From positions 1-7,561 of the forward strand of contig WFRC01000005.1 of the NCBI GenBank assembly GCA_015486685.1: a stretch of DNA of 7,561 bases, in the 5' to 3' direction. This DNA is from Caldifarciminota bacterium (GTDB lineage Bacteria; Hydrothermota; UBA3072; WFRC01). The position numbers and the translations under genes are program-made. Below are positions 1 to 6,385 of this stretch, piece after piece. The notes under the pieces are model-generated. The model saw only the letters and a program-made list of their open reading frames with translations, was not told where the DNA came from and did not search any database. The number at the start of each line of letters is the position of its first letter. The first letter of the stretch is position 1.

Positions 1-46
1 ATCTTTTCACATTTTTATAGTTGCTGGCAGATATATTTAACAACCA

Positions 47-826
47 TTAGTGCATCAGGAAAAATATTATATAGGCAAGAAGAATAAATAGGATAATGGT
101 ATATCCAATGGGAAGTGTAAATAAAAATATAAAAATCATTACTACTGAAATGAGTAACCCTATCCTTTCATATATATTTGTAAAGGAATAAATCCACTCT
201 CTAATGCTTGAATGTAATCTTTTATGACATTTTCTGCATCTAAAACTATATCTTAAATTTTGCGTGCCGCAATAAGGACATTTTACGGGATATTTTTCCT
301 CTTCGGATTTTTTGATATACTCTATTTCTTTTATCTTTTCTTTTGCCCTTAAGGATATTTCGGGGTTTTTTAACAATGAAATAGCCTTTTTATAATGCCT
401 CAGTGCTTCATCTAAATTTCCTTCTTTATAATAAAGATTCGCTACTTTCAGGATGAAGCCGAAATTCTCAGGATTTTCTTTTAATTTTGCAATCAATGCC
501 TGTTTTTGTCTTTGATATTCGTCCCCTCGTATCTTTCTATTCCTCATTTCAATGTAAAATATAGTGATTAAGAAAAGAAAGATAAATATTACTATGAGCA
601 AGAATGTAATAGATGCCCTCTGGGGTGATGATTGGTGAAGTTCAATGAAATTCCATATCATGAAAATAAACAGGATAGCCGAGATTATAGAAGTAATATA
701 TATTGGGAAATTTTGTCTGGGGAGTTTTATAAATATACCTTCAACGAACTTCATATATGTAATGGATATTGCAATAAAATATAGGGAAATAAATACAAAA
801 AAATATGCGAGATATATCAGTACCAT
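47..826 (-). CDS. Membrane protein with TPR-like segment and zinc ribbon, function unknown
   Basis: The 259-residue product has three predicted N-terminal membrane segments (about residues 3-23, 41-60 and 72-92) and a soluble stretch of about 125 residues. Two more hydrophobic segments (about 222-238 and 240-257) close the protein. The soluble part holds one TPR-like helix pair at about 117-152 (ENPENFGFILKVANLYYKEG, then LDEALRHYKKAI). A four-cysteine zinc ribbon follows, with CPYC at 183-186 and C197/C200 (CRKC). The start ATG shares one base with the mutS2 stop (TAATG), and no strong ribosome binding site precedes it, so translation is probably coupled to mutS2. It is the last gene of the rpsU-cvpA-mutS2 group. 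I do not recognise a named family. The TPR and ribbon suggest a protein-binding role at the membrane, which is inference. No terminator is visible in the 46 bases downstream. Confidence 0.8.
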   Translation of the reverse strand: MVLIYLAYFFVFISLYFIAISITYMKFVEGIFIKLPRQNFPIYITSIISAILFIFMIWNFIELHQSSPQRASITFLLIVIFIFLFLITIFYIEMRNRKIRGDEYQRQKQALIAKLKENPENFGFILKVANLYYKEGNLDEALRHYKKAISLLKNPEISLRAKEKIKEIEYIKKSEEEKYPVKCPYCGTQNLRYSFRCRKCHKRLHSSIREWIYSFTNIYERIGLLISVVMIFIFLFTLPIGYTIILFILLAYIIFFLMH

Positions 827-2949
827 TATAACTTTATAATTGTTACGCCCTCTCCACCTTGCTCTGGTGTCGCAGGATAAAAATCAATAACCCTTTTATC
901 TTTTTCAAGTTGCTTTCTTATATGTTTTTTTAATATTCCGCTTCCAAGTCCGTGTATAATGCTGATTGTTTCATAGTTTACAAGAACAGCATCGTCAATG
1001 AATTTATCCACCTTTTCCCAGGCGTCTTCCCTGTTTAATCCTATTACATTAATCTCAAGTGGCACGCTTTTTTCAAATGTAAATCCGCTTGTTCCTTTTT
1101 TATGTTCAGGGTTCACCGATAATGTTTCTTCCTGTGGTGTAGTCCTCTCTAAAAAATTCTCTATTTTATCCTTTCCTGATTTTATTATTTCCTTTTTTGC
1201 CTGAGATTCTTTAATATCCTTGATTGTCTTTTCTATAATGCTTCTGCCATCTTTTACAATATCTACTGCTGTTTCCTTTGCGGATTTAATGATTTGCTTT
1301 GCTGCGCTCTTAGCGGACTTGATTTTATTTTCATATTCCTCAACAAGTAATTTGTATTGTTCAGAAAGTTTCTTGTATTTTTCTTTATGCTTTTCGGTAA
1401 TATGTCTTTCTTCCATCAAATCCCTTATCAATGTATCTGTTTCTATTTTTTTTGAAGAAAGATATTCTTTTGCTCTATTTATAATCTTCTCATCCATTCC
1501 CAATTGATAAGCAACTTCAATGGCGTTAGAACCTCCCGGAATGCCAATTATCAATTTATAAGTGGGTTTATGCGTTTTTGGGTCAAATTCCATTGCTCCA
1601 TTTAACATATTTTTTTGTGATGATACAAAGTATTTCAATTTCTCATAATGTGTTGTTGCTATAACAAAAACACTCCTCTCCGTTAATACTTCTAAAATGG
1701 CAATAGCCAGTGCAGTCCCTTCATCGGGGTCTGTTCCACTGCCAGGCTCATCCAGCAAGACCAAACTCCCTGTCTCTGCATTGTTTACTATTTCCTTTAA
1801 TCTATTTATATGGGAAGAAAATGTTGACAGCCCTTCGTCAATAGATTGCTTATCCTCTATATCCGCATATATTCCATTAAATAAGGGTATCTTTGCTTCT
1901 TCTGCTGGTACGGGTATACCTGCGTAAGCCATATTAACAATTAGACCGACAGACTTCAATAGGACTGTTTTCCCACCTGTATTGGGACCACTTACCAGAA
2001 GCGTTCTGTTCCTTTCATTTAGTTCAATATCAAAAGGCACTACCTTCCGTGTTTCTTGAATAATAGGGTGTTTTGCTTTTTTTATTGATAGAATAGGATA
2101 TTCGGAGAATTGGGGTATAGCACCATCTATATGGATACCGTATTTTGCCCTTGCAAATATCCCATCAAGTTCGGTTATAATCATTTGATTTTCAATGAAT
2201 TCCGTGGTTTTCAATTTGATTTCTGATGTTATTTTCTGAAGGATTTTATGTATCTCTTCACTTTCCTCTCTCTGAAATGACCTAATTTTATTGTTTTCCG
2301 GAACAATTGCGTATGGTTCTAAAAATATAGTTGTTCCTTTTCTTGATGTATCTACAACAATGCCATCTATTTTTCCCTTTTTATCCAGGGGGAGAGGAAT
2401 GGTATATCTTCCATCCCTCTGGGTAACGATATTATCTTTATTATGGAAATCAGCCAATATCCTTTTTAATCTGGATATTATCCTATTTCTTAGTGTCCTT
2501 ATCCCTTTTCTTATTTTGTTAAGGTTGCCTGTTGCCGAATCAAGAATATTGCCATCATCATCAATAGAGGAGGATATTAAATGTTTAATCTCGGGCATCA
2601 GAATAATGCGAGAGCAAATCCCTTCAAAGGTCTTTTTCTTTTTTAACTGCATAACCCGTTCTGCGATATCCAATTGCTGTTTAATAATAAGAATCTCGCT
2701 TGTATCCATAATAGATTCGCCCAGAATTTCTTTAATGTCTTTCAATAGAGAGAATGAAATCTCCCCACCTTTTTGAATGACCTCTTTTGCTGCAATTACC
2801 TTCTCATAGATATCCTGGATATGGTCTAAGGAAATCTCTTCCGCAACCTTGTAATTTAAGATATCCTTTTTTGTGGGTTCCGAATCTGCATAATTCGATA
2901 CAATCTCCAAAACCCTTGAGAATTCAAATTCTTCTTTTTTCCCTTTCAT
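826..2949 (-). CDS. mutS2: Endonuclease MutS2 (MutS-family ATPase with C-terminal Smr domain), KOW-less form
   Basis: MutS2 is a homodimeric ABC-type ATPase, distinct from mismatch-repair MutS. It is known for suppressing recombination and, in Bacillus, for splitting collided ribosomes. Visible in order are an N-terminal core and lever region (1-310), Walker A SGPNTGGKT (320-328), the signature STFSSH (375-380), Walker B LVLLDEPGSGTDP (396-408) and the TTHYEKLKYF switch region (432-441). A charged coiled coil spans about 500-600 and a Smr domain about 630-707 (IIHGLGSG at 664-671). At 707 residues it is shorter than the usual 770-790. The missing part corresponds to the KOW segment normally between coiled coil and Smr, where only about 30 low-complexity residues remain. 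The Smr LDLRG motif reads INVIG here. The start overlaps the end of cvpA by 26 bases; the sequence MKGKKEEFEFSRVLE fits the family N-terminus. The identity is certain; the activity of the Smr domain is not. Confidence 0.97.
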   Translation of the reverse strand: MKGKKEEFEFSRVLEIVSNYADSEPTKKDILNYKVAEEISLDHIQDIYEKVIAAKEVIQKGGEISFSLLKDIKEILGESIMDTSEILIIKQQLDIAERVMQLKKKKTFEGICSRIILMPEIKHLISSSIDDDGNILDSATGNLNKIRKGIRTLRNRIISRLKRILADFHNKDNIVTQRDGRYTIPLPLDKKGKIDGIVVDTSRKGTTIFLEPYAIVPENNKIRSFQREESEEIHKILQKITSEIKLKTTEFIENQMIITELDGIFARAKYGIHIDGAIPQFSEYPILSIKKAKHPIIQETRKVVPFDIELNERNRTLLVSGPNTGGKTVLLKSVGLIVNMAYAGIPVPAEEAKIPLFNGIYADIEDKQSIDEGLSTFSSHINRLKEIVNNAETGSLVLLDEPGSGTDPDEGTALAIAILEVLTERSVFVIATTHYEKLKYFVSSQKNMLNGAMEFDPKTHKPTYKLIIGIPGGSNAIEVAYQLGMDEKIINRAKEYLSSKKIETDTLIRDLMEERHITEKHKEKYKKLSEQYKLLVEEYENKIKSAKSAAKQIIKSAKETAVDIVKDGRSIIEKTIKDIKESQAKKEIIKSGKDKIENFLERTTPQEETLSVNPEHKKGTSGFTFEKSVPLEINVIGLNREDAWEKVDKFIDDAVLVNYETISIIHGLGSGILKKHIRKQLEKDKRVIDFYPATPEQGGEGVTIIKL

Positions 2950-3382
2950 AATGAAAATAGAATAATATTAGAGGTTTTACCTCATTTGTTATCTTATAGA
3001 TGTAAGAATTTTTTACAGGTGAGTATCTCTTGCCAATTTTCGGGATGAATGATGTAAGAAAGATTATAAAGAAAACAAACAAGAATCCCTTTAGGAATCC
3101 TACAAGCATACCCAATCCTTTGTCAATAATTACAAGCGGAGTTTTTTTAATAAAGCGGGACAAAATCACAAATATAAAATGTAGAATGATGAGATATACC
3201 AGGAAAGAAATCAGGTAGGAAAATATTTGATATTTTCCTACCTGTATAGGAGATATGTATGTAAATAAGAATGCGAGTATTATGCTAAATATATCAGCGA
3301 TTTCAAGGATAAAACCCCTTCTGAATCCCCAAACCCCTGTAATAATAAAAATAACAAGACAAAGTACATCTACCCATGTCAT
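2924..3382 (-). CDS. cvpA: CvpA family membrane protein
   Basis: The 152-residue integral membrane protein has four predicted helices at about 4-19, 25-43, 53-76 and 89-111. It shows the family layout: a short first helix followed by a basic turn (FRRGF, 20-24), and the signature DKGLGMLVGFLKG (87-99) leading into the last helix. CvpA proteins were named for colicin V production. In many bacteria they affect envelope homeostasis, but their biochemical role is unsettled. The ATG overlaps the rpsU stop as ATGA, and its 3' end runs 26 bases into mutS2, so it sits in the middle of a tightly packed operon. A cvpA-mutS2 neighbourhood occurs in other bacteria and supports both calls. No Shine-Dalgarno sequence is evident, which fits translational coupling to rpsU. 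The C-terminus (about 112-152) is basic and aromatic and probably cytoplasmic. Confidence 0.88.
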   Translation of the reverse strand: MTWVDVLCLVIFIITGVWGFRRGFILEIADIFSIILAFLFTYISPIQVGKYQIFSYLISFLVYLIILHFIFVILSRFIKKTPLVIIDKGLGMLVGFLKGFLFVFFIIFLTSFIPKIGKRYSPVKNSYIYKITNEVKPLILFYFHYEREKRRI

Positions 3383-3570
3383 TTAGTATGTTTTCTTAGA
3401 TAAAACCTTTTGCGAGCAGCAATCATTTTCTTCTTTTTCTTCTCGCTTGGTTTTTCATAATTCTGGTGTTTTTTAATCTCACTTAATATTCTTTCCTGTT
3501 CTACGGACCTCTTAAATCTTTTTAATGCACTTTCAAAGTTCTCACCATCTCTTACCTTTACACCTGCCAA
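3379..3570 (-). CDS. rpsU: 30S ribosomal protein bS21
   Basis: The 63-residue basic protein is a small-subunit ribosomal protein that sits near the 3' end of 16S rRNA and helps initiation. Hallmarks are the N-terminus MAGVKVRDGENFESALKRF, a central LSEIKKHQNYEKPSEKKKKK and the terminal AARKR. I place the start at TTG 3570..3568. A longer frame from GTG at 3579 would begin inside the Shine-Dalgarno sequence itself and would add MIF ahead of a leucine, whereas MAGVKVR matches known bS21 N-termini. The stop TGA overlaps the cvpA start (ATGA). It is the promoter-proximal gene of the rpsU-cvpA-mutS2 operon. The extra basic tail (FYLRKHTK) is within the family's variation. Confidence 0.95.
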   Translation of the reverse strand: MAGVKVRDGENFESALKRFKRSVEQERILSEIKKHQNYEKPSEKKKKKMIAARKRFYLRKHTK

Positions 3571-3574
3571 AAAA

Positions 3575-3586
3575 ATCACCTCCTTT
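3575..3586 (-). promoter_or_regulatory. Extended Shine-Dalgarno sequence of rpsU
   Basis: Read on the minus strand this is AAAGGAGGTGAT, a 12-base complement to the usual bacterial 16S rRNA 3' tail. The core GGAGG (3583..3579) is 8 bases from the TTG start at 3570, the normal spacing. It decides the start: the in-frame GTG at 3579..3577 is part of this site and cannot be the initiator. Confidence 0.88.
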
Positions 3587-3604
3587 TAATTTAATATTTT
3601 CTCA

Positions 3605-3632
3605 ATACTAATAAAATAATTTTGAAAGTCAA
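3605..3632 (-). promoter_or_regulatory. Promoter of the rpsU-cvpA-mutS2 operon
   Basis: On the minus strand the -35 box TTGACT (3632..3627, 5 of 6 to consensus), a 16-base AT-rich spacer and the -10 box TAGTAT (3610..3605, 4 of 6) face rpsU. Transcription would start near 3598, giving a leader of about 28 bases that contains little beyond the ribosome binding site. An A/T-rich stretch upstream (3640-3652) could act as an UP element. This is sigma-70-type by pattern only. Confidence 0.6.
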
Positions 3633-3808
3633 GAGAAAAATTATATTTTTTTGGAAAAGTTCAGACATATGGTAGGACGGGATTAAGGATAAAGGGATTA
3701 AAAACGAGATTTCATTCTTAAAAACAGAAAAGACCTCCAAGAAGACTAAAACAGAGGCAAGGGTAACCGTAAGAACTATAAAAAGATTACTTTTGATGAA
3801 AATCAGGG

Positions 3809-3836
3809 TTGACATTTCCATCTCTAATCGTATTAT
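3809..3836 (+). promoter_or_regulatory. Promoter of the divergent ATPase gene
   Basis: A consensus -35 TTGACA (3809-3814), a 16-base spacer and the -10 TATTAT (3831-3836, 5 of 6) point toward the ATPase. The expected transcription start is near 3843, leaving a leader of about 27 bases. It is back to back with the rpsU promoter, about 176 bases apart. Confidence 0.68.
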
Positions 3837-3838
3837 TA

Positions 3839-3869
3839 AGGAAACGATATAACAGGAGGATTGTTTCCT
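3839..3869 (+). promoter_or_regulatory. Inverted repeat around the ATPase ribosome binding site
   Basis: AGGAAAC (3839-3845) and its exact complement GTTTCCT (3863-3869) flank a 17-base interval that contains the Shine-Dalgarno AGGAGG (3854-3859). The right arm touches the ATG at 3870. The predicted transcription start falls within the left arm, so the repeat is more likely a DNA operator than a full RNA hairpin. GAAACGATAT also occurs twice as a direct repeat (3841-3850 and 3874-3883). Seven-base arms could arise by chance. Confidence 0.4.
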
Positions 3870-5198
3870 ATGAGAAACGATATGCAGGAAAAATTCAGGC
3901 AGATTGTTACAGAATGGAAGGTATTTGAACTCCCGGATATGGTAAAGCGGGATATTCAGATAGACCTTGATGGTAATTCAATTGTTGCAATTGTGGGCGT
4001 AAGAAGGGCAGGCAAAACATATCTTATGTTTAATACAATAAAGAGCCTTATTGAAAAAGTAGGCAAAGAAAACATCCTCTATGTTGATTTTGAGGATGTA
4101 AAACTTAAAGGGGGCCGTGTTGATTTATTGGATGAACTTCTGGTTGCATTCAGGGAGATATTTAGCCCAAATAAAGAGAAAAAAATATATCTTTTCCTTG
4201 ATGAGATTCAGAATATAGAAGGATGGGAGAAGTGGGTTAGGAGTTTGCATAATCGGAGGAGATATAAAATAATAGTATCTGGTTCCAGTGCTACCCTTTT
4301 AAGCAGAGAAATAGCCACGGCATTAAGAGGTCGTAGTATAAATTTTGAGATATATCCCTTTAATTTTAAGGAGTTTCTGATAGAAAAAAAATATCTATAT
4401 GATATTGATATAATCCGACATACAGAAAAAAAAGGAGAGATGCTGAAGTATCTAAATGAGTATATCCGATATGGTGGTTTTCCAGAGGTCGTATTGAGTG
4501 TGGAAAGATTGAAAAACAGACTGCTTGTTTCATATTTTGATGCCATATTCCACCGCGATATAATAGAACGATACAGGGTAAGGAATATAAGTCTTATGGA
4601 GAATTTTTTGATGTATTTACTCAATAATAACGCCAATTATATTTCACTTGGGAAGATAGAAAATTTTTTTAAGACTATGGGTATGAAGGTAAGCAAAAAG
4701 ACTCTTGGAGAATACTTGAAATATGCAAAGGATGTATTCTTTTTGTTTCCTCTGGAGATATTTTCATACAAAATAAAAGATAGGCTTCAATATTCCCGTA
4801 AGGTTTATTCAATAGATGTAGGGCTTGTAAACGCTTTTACCCCTGCTTCTTCAAAGAATACAGGAAGATTATATGAAAATCTTGTCTTTCTTCATCTGCA
4901 AAGGATGAAGCTGAAAAATCCGCTTATGGGTATATACTACTGGAAAGACAGGCAGGAAAGAGAGGTAGATTTTGTTATTACGGAGAGTTTAAAACCTAAA
5001 AAACTTATTCAGGTTTCATACGATGTCTCAATACCTGAAACGGTGAAGAGGGAGACAAGAGGACTCTTAAAGGCTATGGAGGAATTTAATCTTGATAAAG
5101 GGCTTATAATTACAGGTTATTATTCTGGTGAAGAAAAAAGGGAAGGAAAGTATATAAAATTTATCCCTTTATACGAATGGCTACTGTTAGATTTTTAG
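3870..5198 (+). CDS. ATP-binding protein, AAA_14 plus DUF4143 type
   Basis: The 442-residue protein is of the two-domain ATPase type widespread in bacteria and archaea, often in many divergent copies; no definite function is established. The N-terminal P-loop domain has Walker A GVRRAGKT (43-50), Walker B IYLFLDEIQN (106-115), a sensor-like strand IIVSGSSA (134-141) and the typical RGRSINFEIYPFNFKEFL continuation (153-170). YGGFPEVV (201-208) leads to a winged-helix-like middle. The C-terminal DUF4143 part carries GRLYENLVF (332-340), REVDFVI (364-370) and LIQVSYDV (379-386), spaced like a PD-(D/E)XK fold. I start at ATG 3870, 10 bases after AGGAGG. An in-frame TTG at 3861 lies only one base from that site and is rejected. 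It has its own promoter, stands alone, and converges with the nucleotidyltransferase across element A. It looks like an accessory gene. Confidence 0.92.
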   Translation: MRNDMQEKFRQIVTEWKVFELPDMVKRDIQIDLDGNSIVAIVGVRRAGKTYLMFNTIKSLIEKVGKENILYVDFEDVKLKGGRVDLLDELLVAFREIFSPNKEKKIYLFLDEIQNIEGWEKWVRSLHNRRRYKIIVSGSSATLLSREIATALRGRSINFEIYPFNFKEFLIEKKYLYDIDIIRHTEKKGEMLKYLNEYIRYGGFPEVVLSVERLKNRLLVSYFDAIFHRDIIERYRVRNISLMENFLMYLLNNNANYISLGKIENFFKTMGMKVSKKTLGEYLKYAKDVFFLFPLEIFSYKIKDRLQYSRKVYSIDVGLVNAFTPASSKNTGRLYENLVFLHLQRMKLKNPLMGIYYWKDRQEREVDFVITESLKPKKLIQVSYDVSIPETVKRETRGLLKAMEEFNLDKGLIITGYYSGEEKREGKYIKFIPLYEWLLLDF

Positions 5199-5268
5199 AT
5201 TTTATGCCACAAAAGGATATAAGTTTATAAAGAGATTAAAAATAATGCCCAAAACATCTTAACTATCT

Positions 5269-5465
5269 CGGTGTTTGACAAGTTGACAAGTCTCTCTGTA
5301 ATTGCTATTGATAATCAAAGGATTGTGAAATAGACTCATAAATTAAAAAATTCAACAGATTGTAAATATTATACTAAAATATTTTCTAATATAGAATATA
5401 TCATAATTTCAGATACATAAATAATAAAAAATGCTTTATTGGAGTTGTCAACTTGTCAAACACCG
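5269..5465. repeat. Element A: 197-base MITE-like element with perfect 21-base inverted ends
   Basis: The left arm at 5269-5289 begins CGGTGTTTGACAAG and is repeated as an exact reverse complement at 5445-5465. The 155-base interior is very A/T-rich and has no convincing gene. Next to the left arm TTGACAAG is present twice in tandem (5275-5282 and 5283-5290). Each arm therefore carries TTGACA boxes pointing inward, although no well-spaced -10 accompanies them. It fills most of the 291-base gap between the convergent ATPase and nucleotidyltransferase genes. The layout resembles a small non-autonomous transposable element or a large palindromic repeat. I see no clear target-site duplication and no transposase. 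A 21-base perfect repeat is well beyond chance; the mobile nature is inference. Confidence 0.75.
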
Positions 5466-5489
5466 ACACCATCGAAAACACTCTGTTAT

Positions 5490-6287
5490 TTAAATAGGAA
5501 CTGCATTTACTGGATGGTCTTTACCCCACTGCAGCAGCCTATGGTAACCTTTTATAAGCAGATTCTCATTTCTATCGGAGATATCCCTAAAACTATTCAT
5601 CCGAATTTTTGTAGCAAGTTCAGCTACATCCTGAAAAATGTATCCCGGGACTTTTTCCTTCAGTTTATGTGCTATTTGATGTTTATTAAAACAGGTGCAA
5701 CCCGTTGCATAATAATAATGCCAAATAGCGTTTGAAAGAATGCTTTGCACTGCAATTTTGACCGTAGGATTTTTCACCATTCTTTCAATTTCTGAATGAG
5801 TTTTTCGTATTTTTCTATCCCATTTTCTCACAAGTTTCTTACAATCGGTTATTTCTTCCATAGCAGGTTTTGGCAGTTCAAGAATAATCTCTTTTTTACC
5901 GTAAATTACCTTACCATGGTCGTGAATCCTTAATAGTTCCTCTGGAATGGAGAGTAGATGTTTTGTCTCTGGTGTATATTCATGATCAGTCCTCCGTGGG
6001 CGTTTCAAATCAGAGAGGCGATAAACCACTGTAGAAAGATTTACACTTCTACCAAAGGATTCCATAGTATCGTAAATATGCTGAAGAACCCTTTCTGGGG
6101 CTTCAGGAGTTGTTGAATCTTTCAAAATCGTAATCTGGTCTATATCACTCACTTCTGGAAGATAACTCTTTGTTGCAAGACTACCGACTACGATAATCGC
6201 TTTTATTGAATCTTCCATATCAGAGACAACAGATTCATAAAAGAAACCCGAAAAGTCAAATACATTTTCCAAATTGGGGTCAGTCAT
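5490..6287 (-). CDS. ANT-like nucleotidyltransferase domain protein
   Basis: The 265-residue protein has a polymerase-beta-type nucleotidyltransferase fold at its N-terminus. The motif GS (35-36) and SDID (47-50), within VVGSLATKSYLPEVSDID, are the metal-binding pattern of the NTP_transf_2 superfamily. A charged helical C-terminal half follows (about 145-265, including IWHYYYATG and FNKHQIAHKLKEKVPGYIFQ), reminiscent of the DUF4111/aminoglycoside adenylyltransferase architecture. Such enzymes transfer AMP or another nucleotide to small molecules or proteins; the substrate here is unknown, and resistance should not be assumed. A third acidic residue, expected in the next strand, is not obvious (VNLSTVVY, 82-89). 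The ATG at 6287 lies inside the left arm of element B, so MTDP is repeat-encoded. Met24 (6218) is an alternative start but would remove an N-terminal helix. No good ribosome binding site precedes the ATG. Confidence 0.8.
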   Translation of the reverse strand: MTDPNLENVFDFSGFFYESVVSDMEDSIKAIIVVGSLATKSYLPEVSDIDQITILKDSTTPEAPERVLQHIYDTMESFGRSVNLSTVVYRLSDLKRPRRTDHEYTPETKHLLSIPEELLRIHDHGKVIYGKKEIILELPKPAMEEITDCKKLVRKWDRKIRKTHSEIERMVKNPTVKIAVQSILSNAIWHYYYATGCTCFNKHQIAHKLKEKVPGYIFQDVAELATKIRMNSFRDISDRNENLLIKGYHRLLQWGKDHPVNAVPI

Positions 6288-6385
6288 AAACTTTCAACTT
6301 TACTGTTTTAGAGAGGTCATAAGAGCCTCATAGAAGGGAAAAATAAGGTTTAAGGGCTAAAAGTTGAAAGTTTATGACTGACCCC
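6276..6385. repeat. Element B: 110-base palindromic element with perfect 26-base inverted ends
   Basis: The left arm 6276-6301 begins GGGGTCAGTCATAAAC and recurs as an exact reverse complement at 6360-6385, enclosing 58 bases. The element lies between gatB and the nucleotidyltransferase gene, both on the minus strand, and enters both reading frames. The gatB frame runs through the right arm and stops in the interior (6352..6350), while the nucleotidyltransferase ATG (6287..6285) lies in the left arm. As RNA it would form a long hairpin, but no T-run follows it in the gatB direction, so it is not a standard intrinsic terminator. The GGGGTC end and long palindrome resemble REP or MITE-like repeats mobilised in trans. 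The repeat is certain; its mobility is inferred. Confidence 0.8.

Noticed and set aside
2291..2776. A 161-codon plus-strand frame inside mutS2
   Set aside because: Antisense shadow of a certain gene; hydrophobic low-information translation.
3591..3821. A 76-codon hydrophobic reading frame on the minus strand upstream of rpsU
   Set aside because: It has no ribosome binding site, its 3' part covers the rpsU promoter and its 5' end covers the ATPase -35 box. Its hydrophobic composition is expected from A/T-rich intergenic DNA.
3676..3852. An open plus-strand stretch rich in Lys and Thr before the ATPase
   Set aside because: No ATG or ribosome binding site at its beginning, and it runs through the ATPase promoter; most likely chance.
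4208..4636. A 142-codon minus-strand frame inside the ATPase gene
   Set aside because: It is the antisense shadow of the conserved Walker B to DUF4143 region and has no family resemblance.
5269..5465. Element A as a bidirectional intrinsic terminator
   Set aside because: The arms are separated by 155 bases and are not followed by T-runs, unlike compact terminator hairpins.
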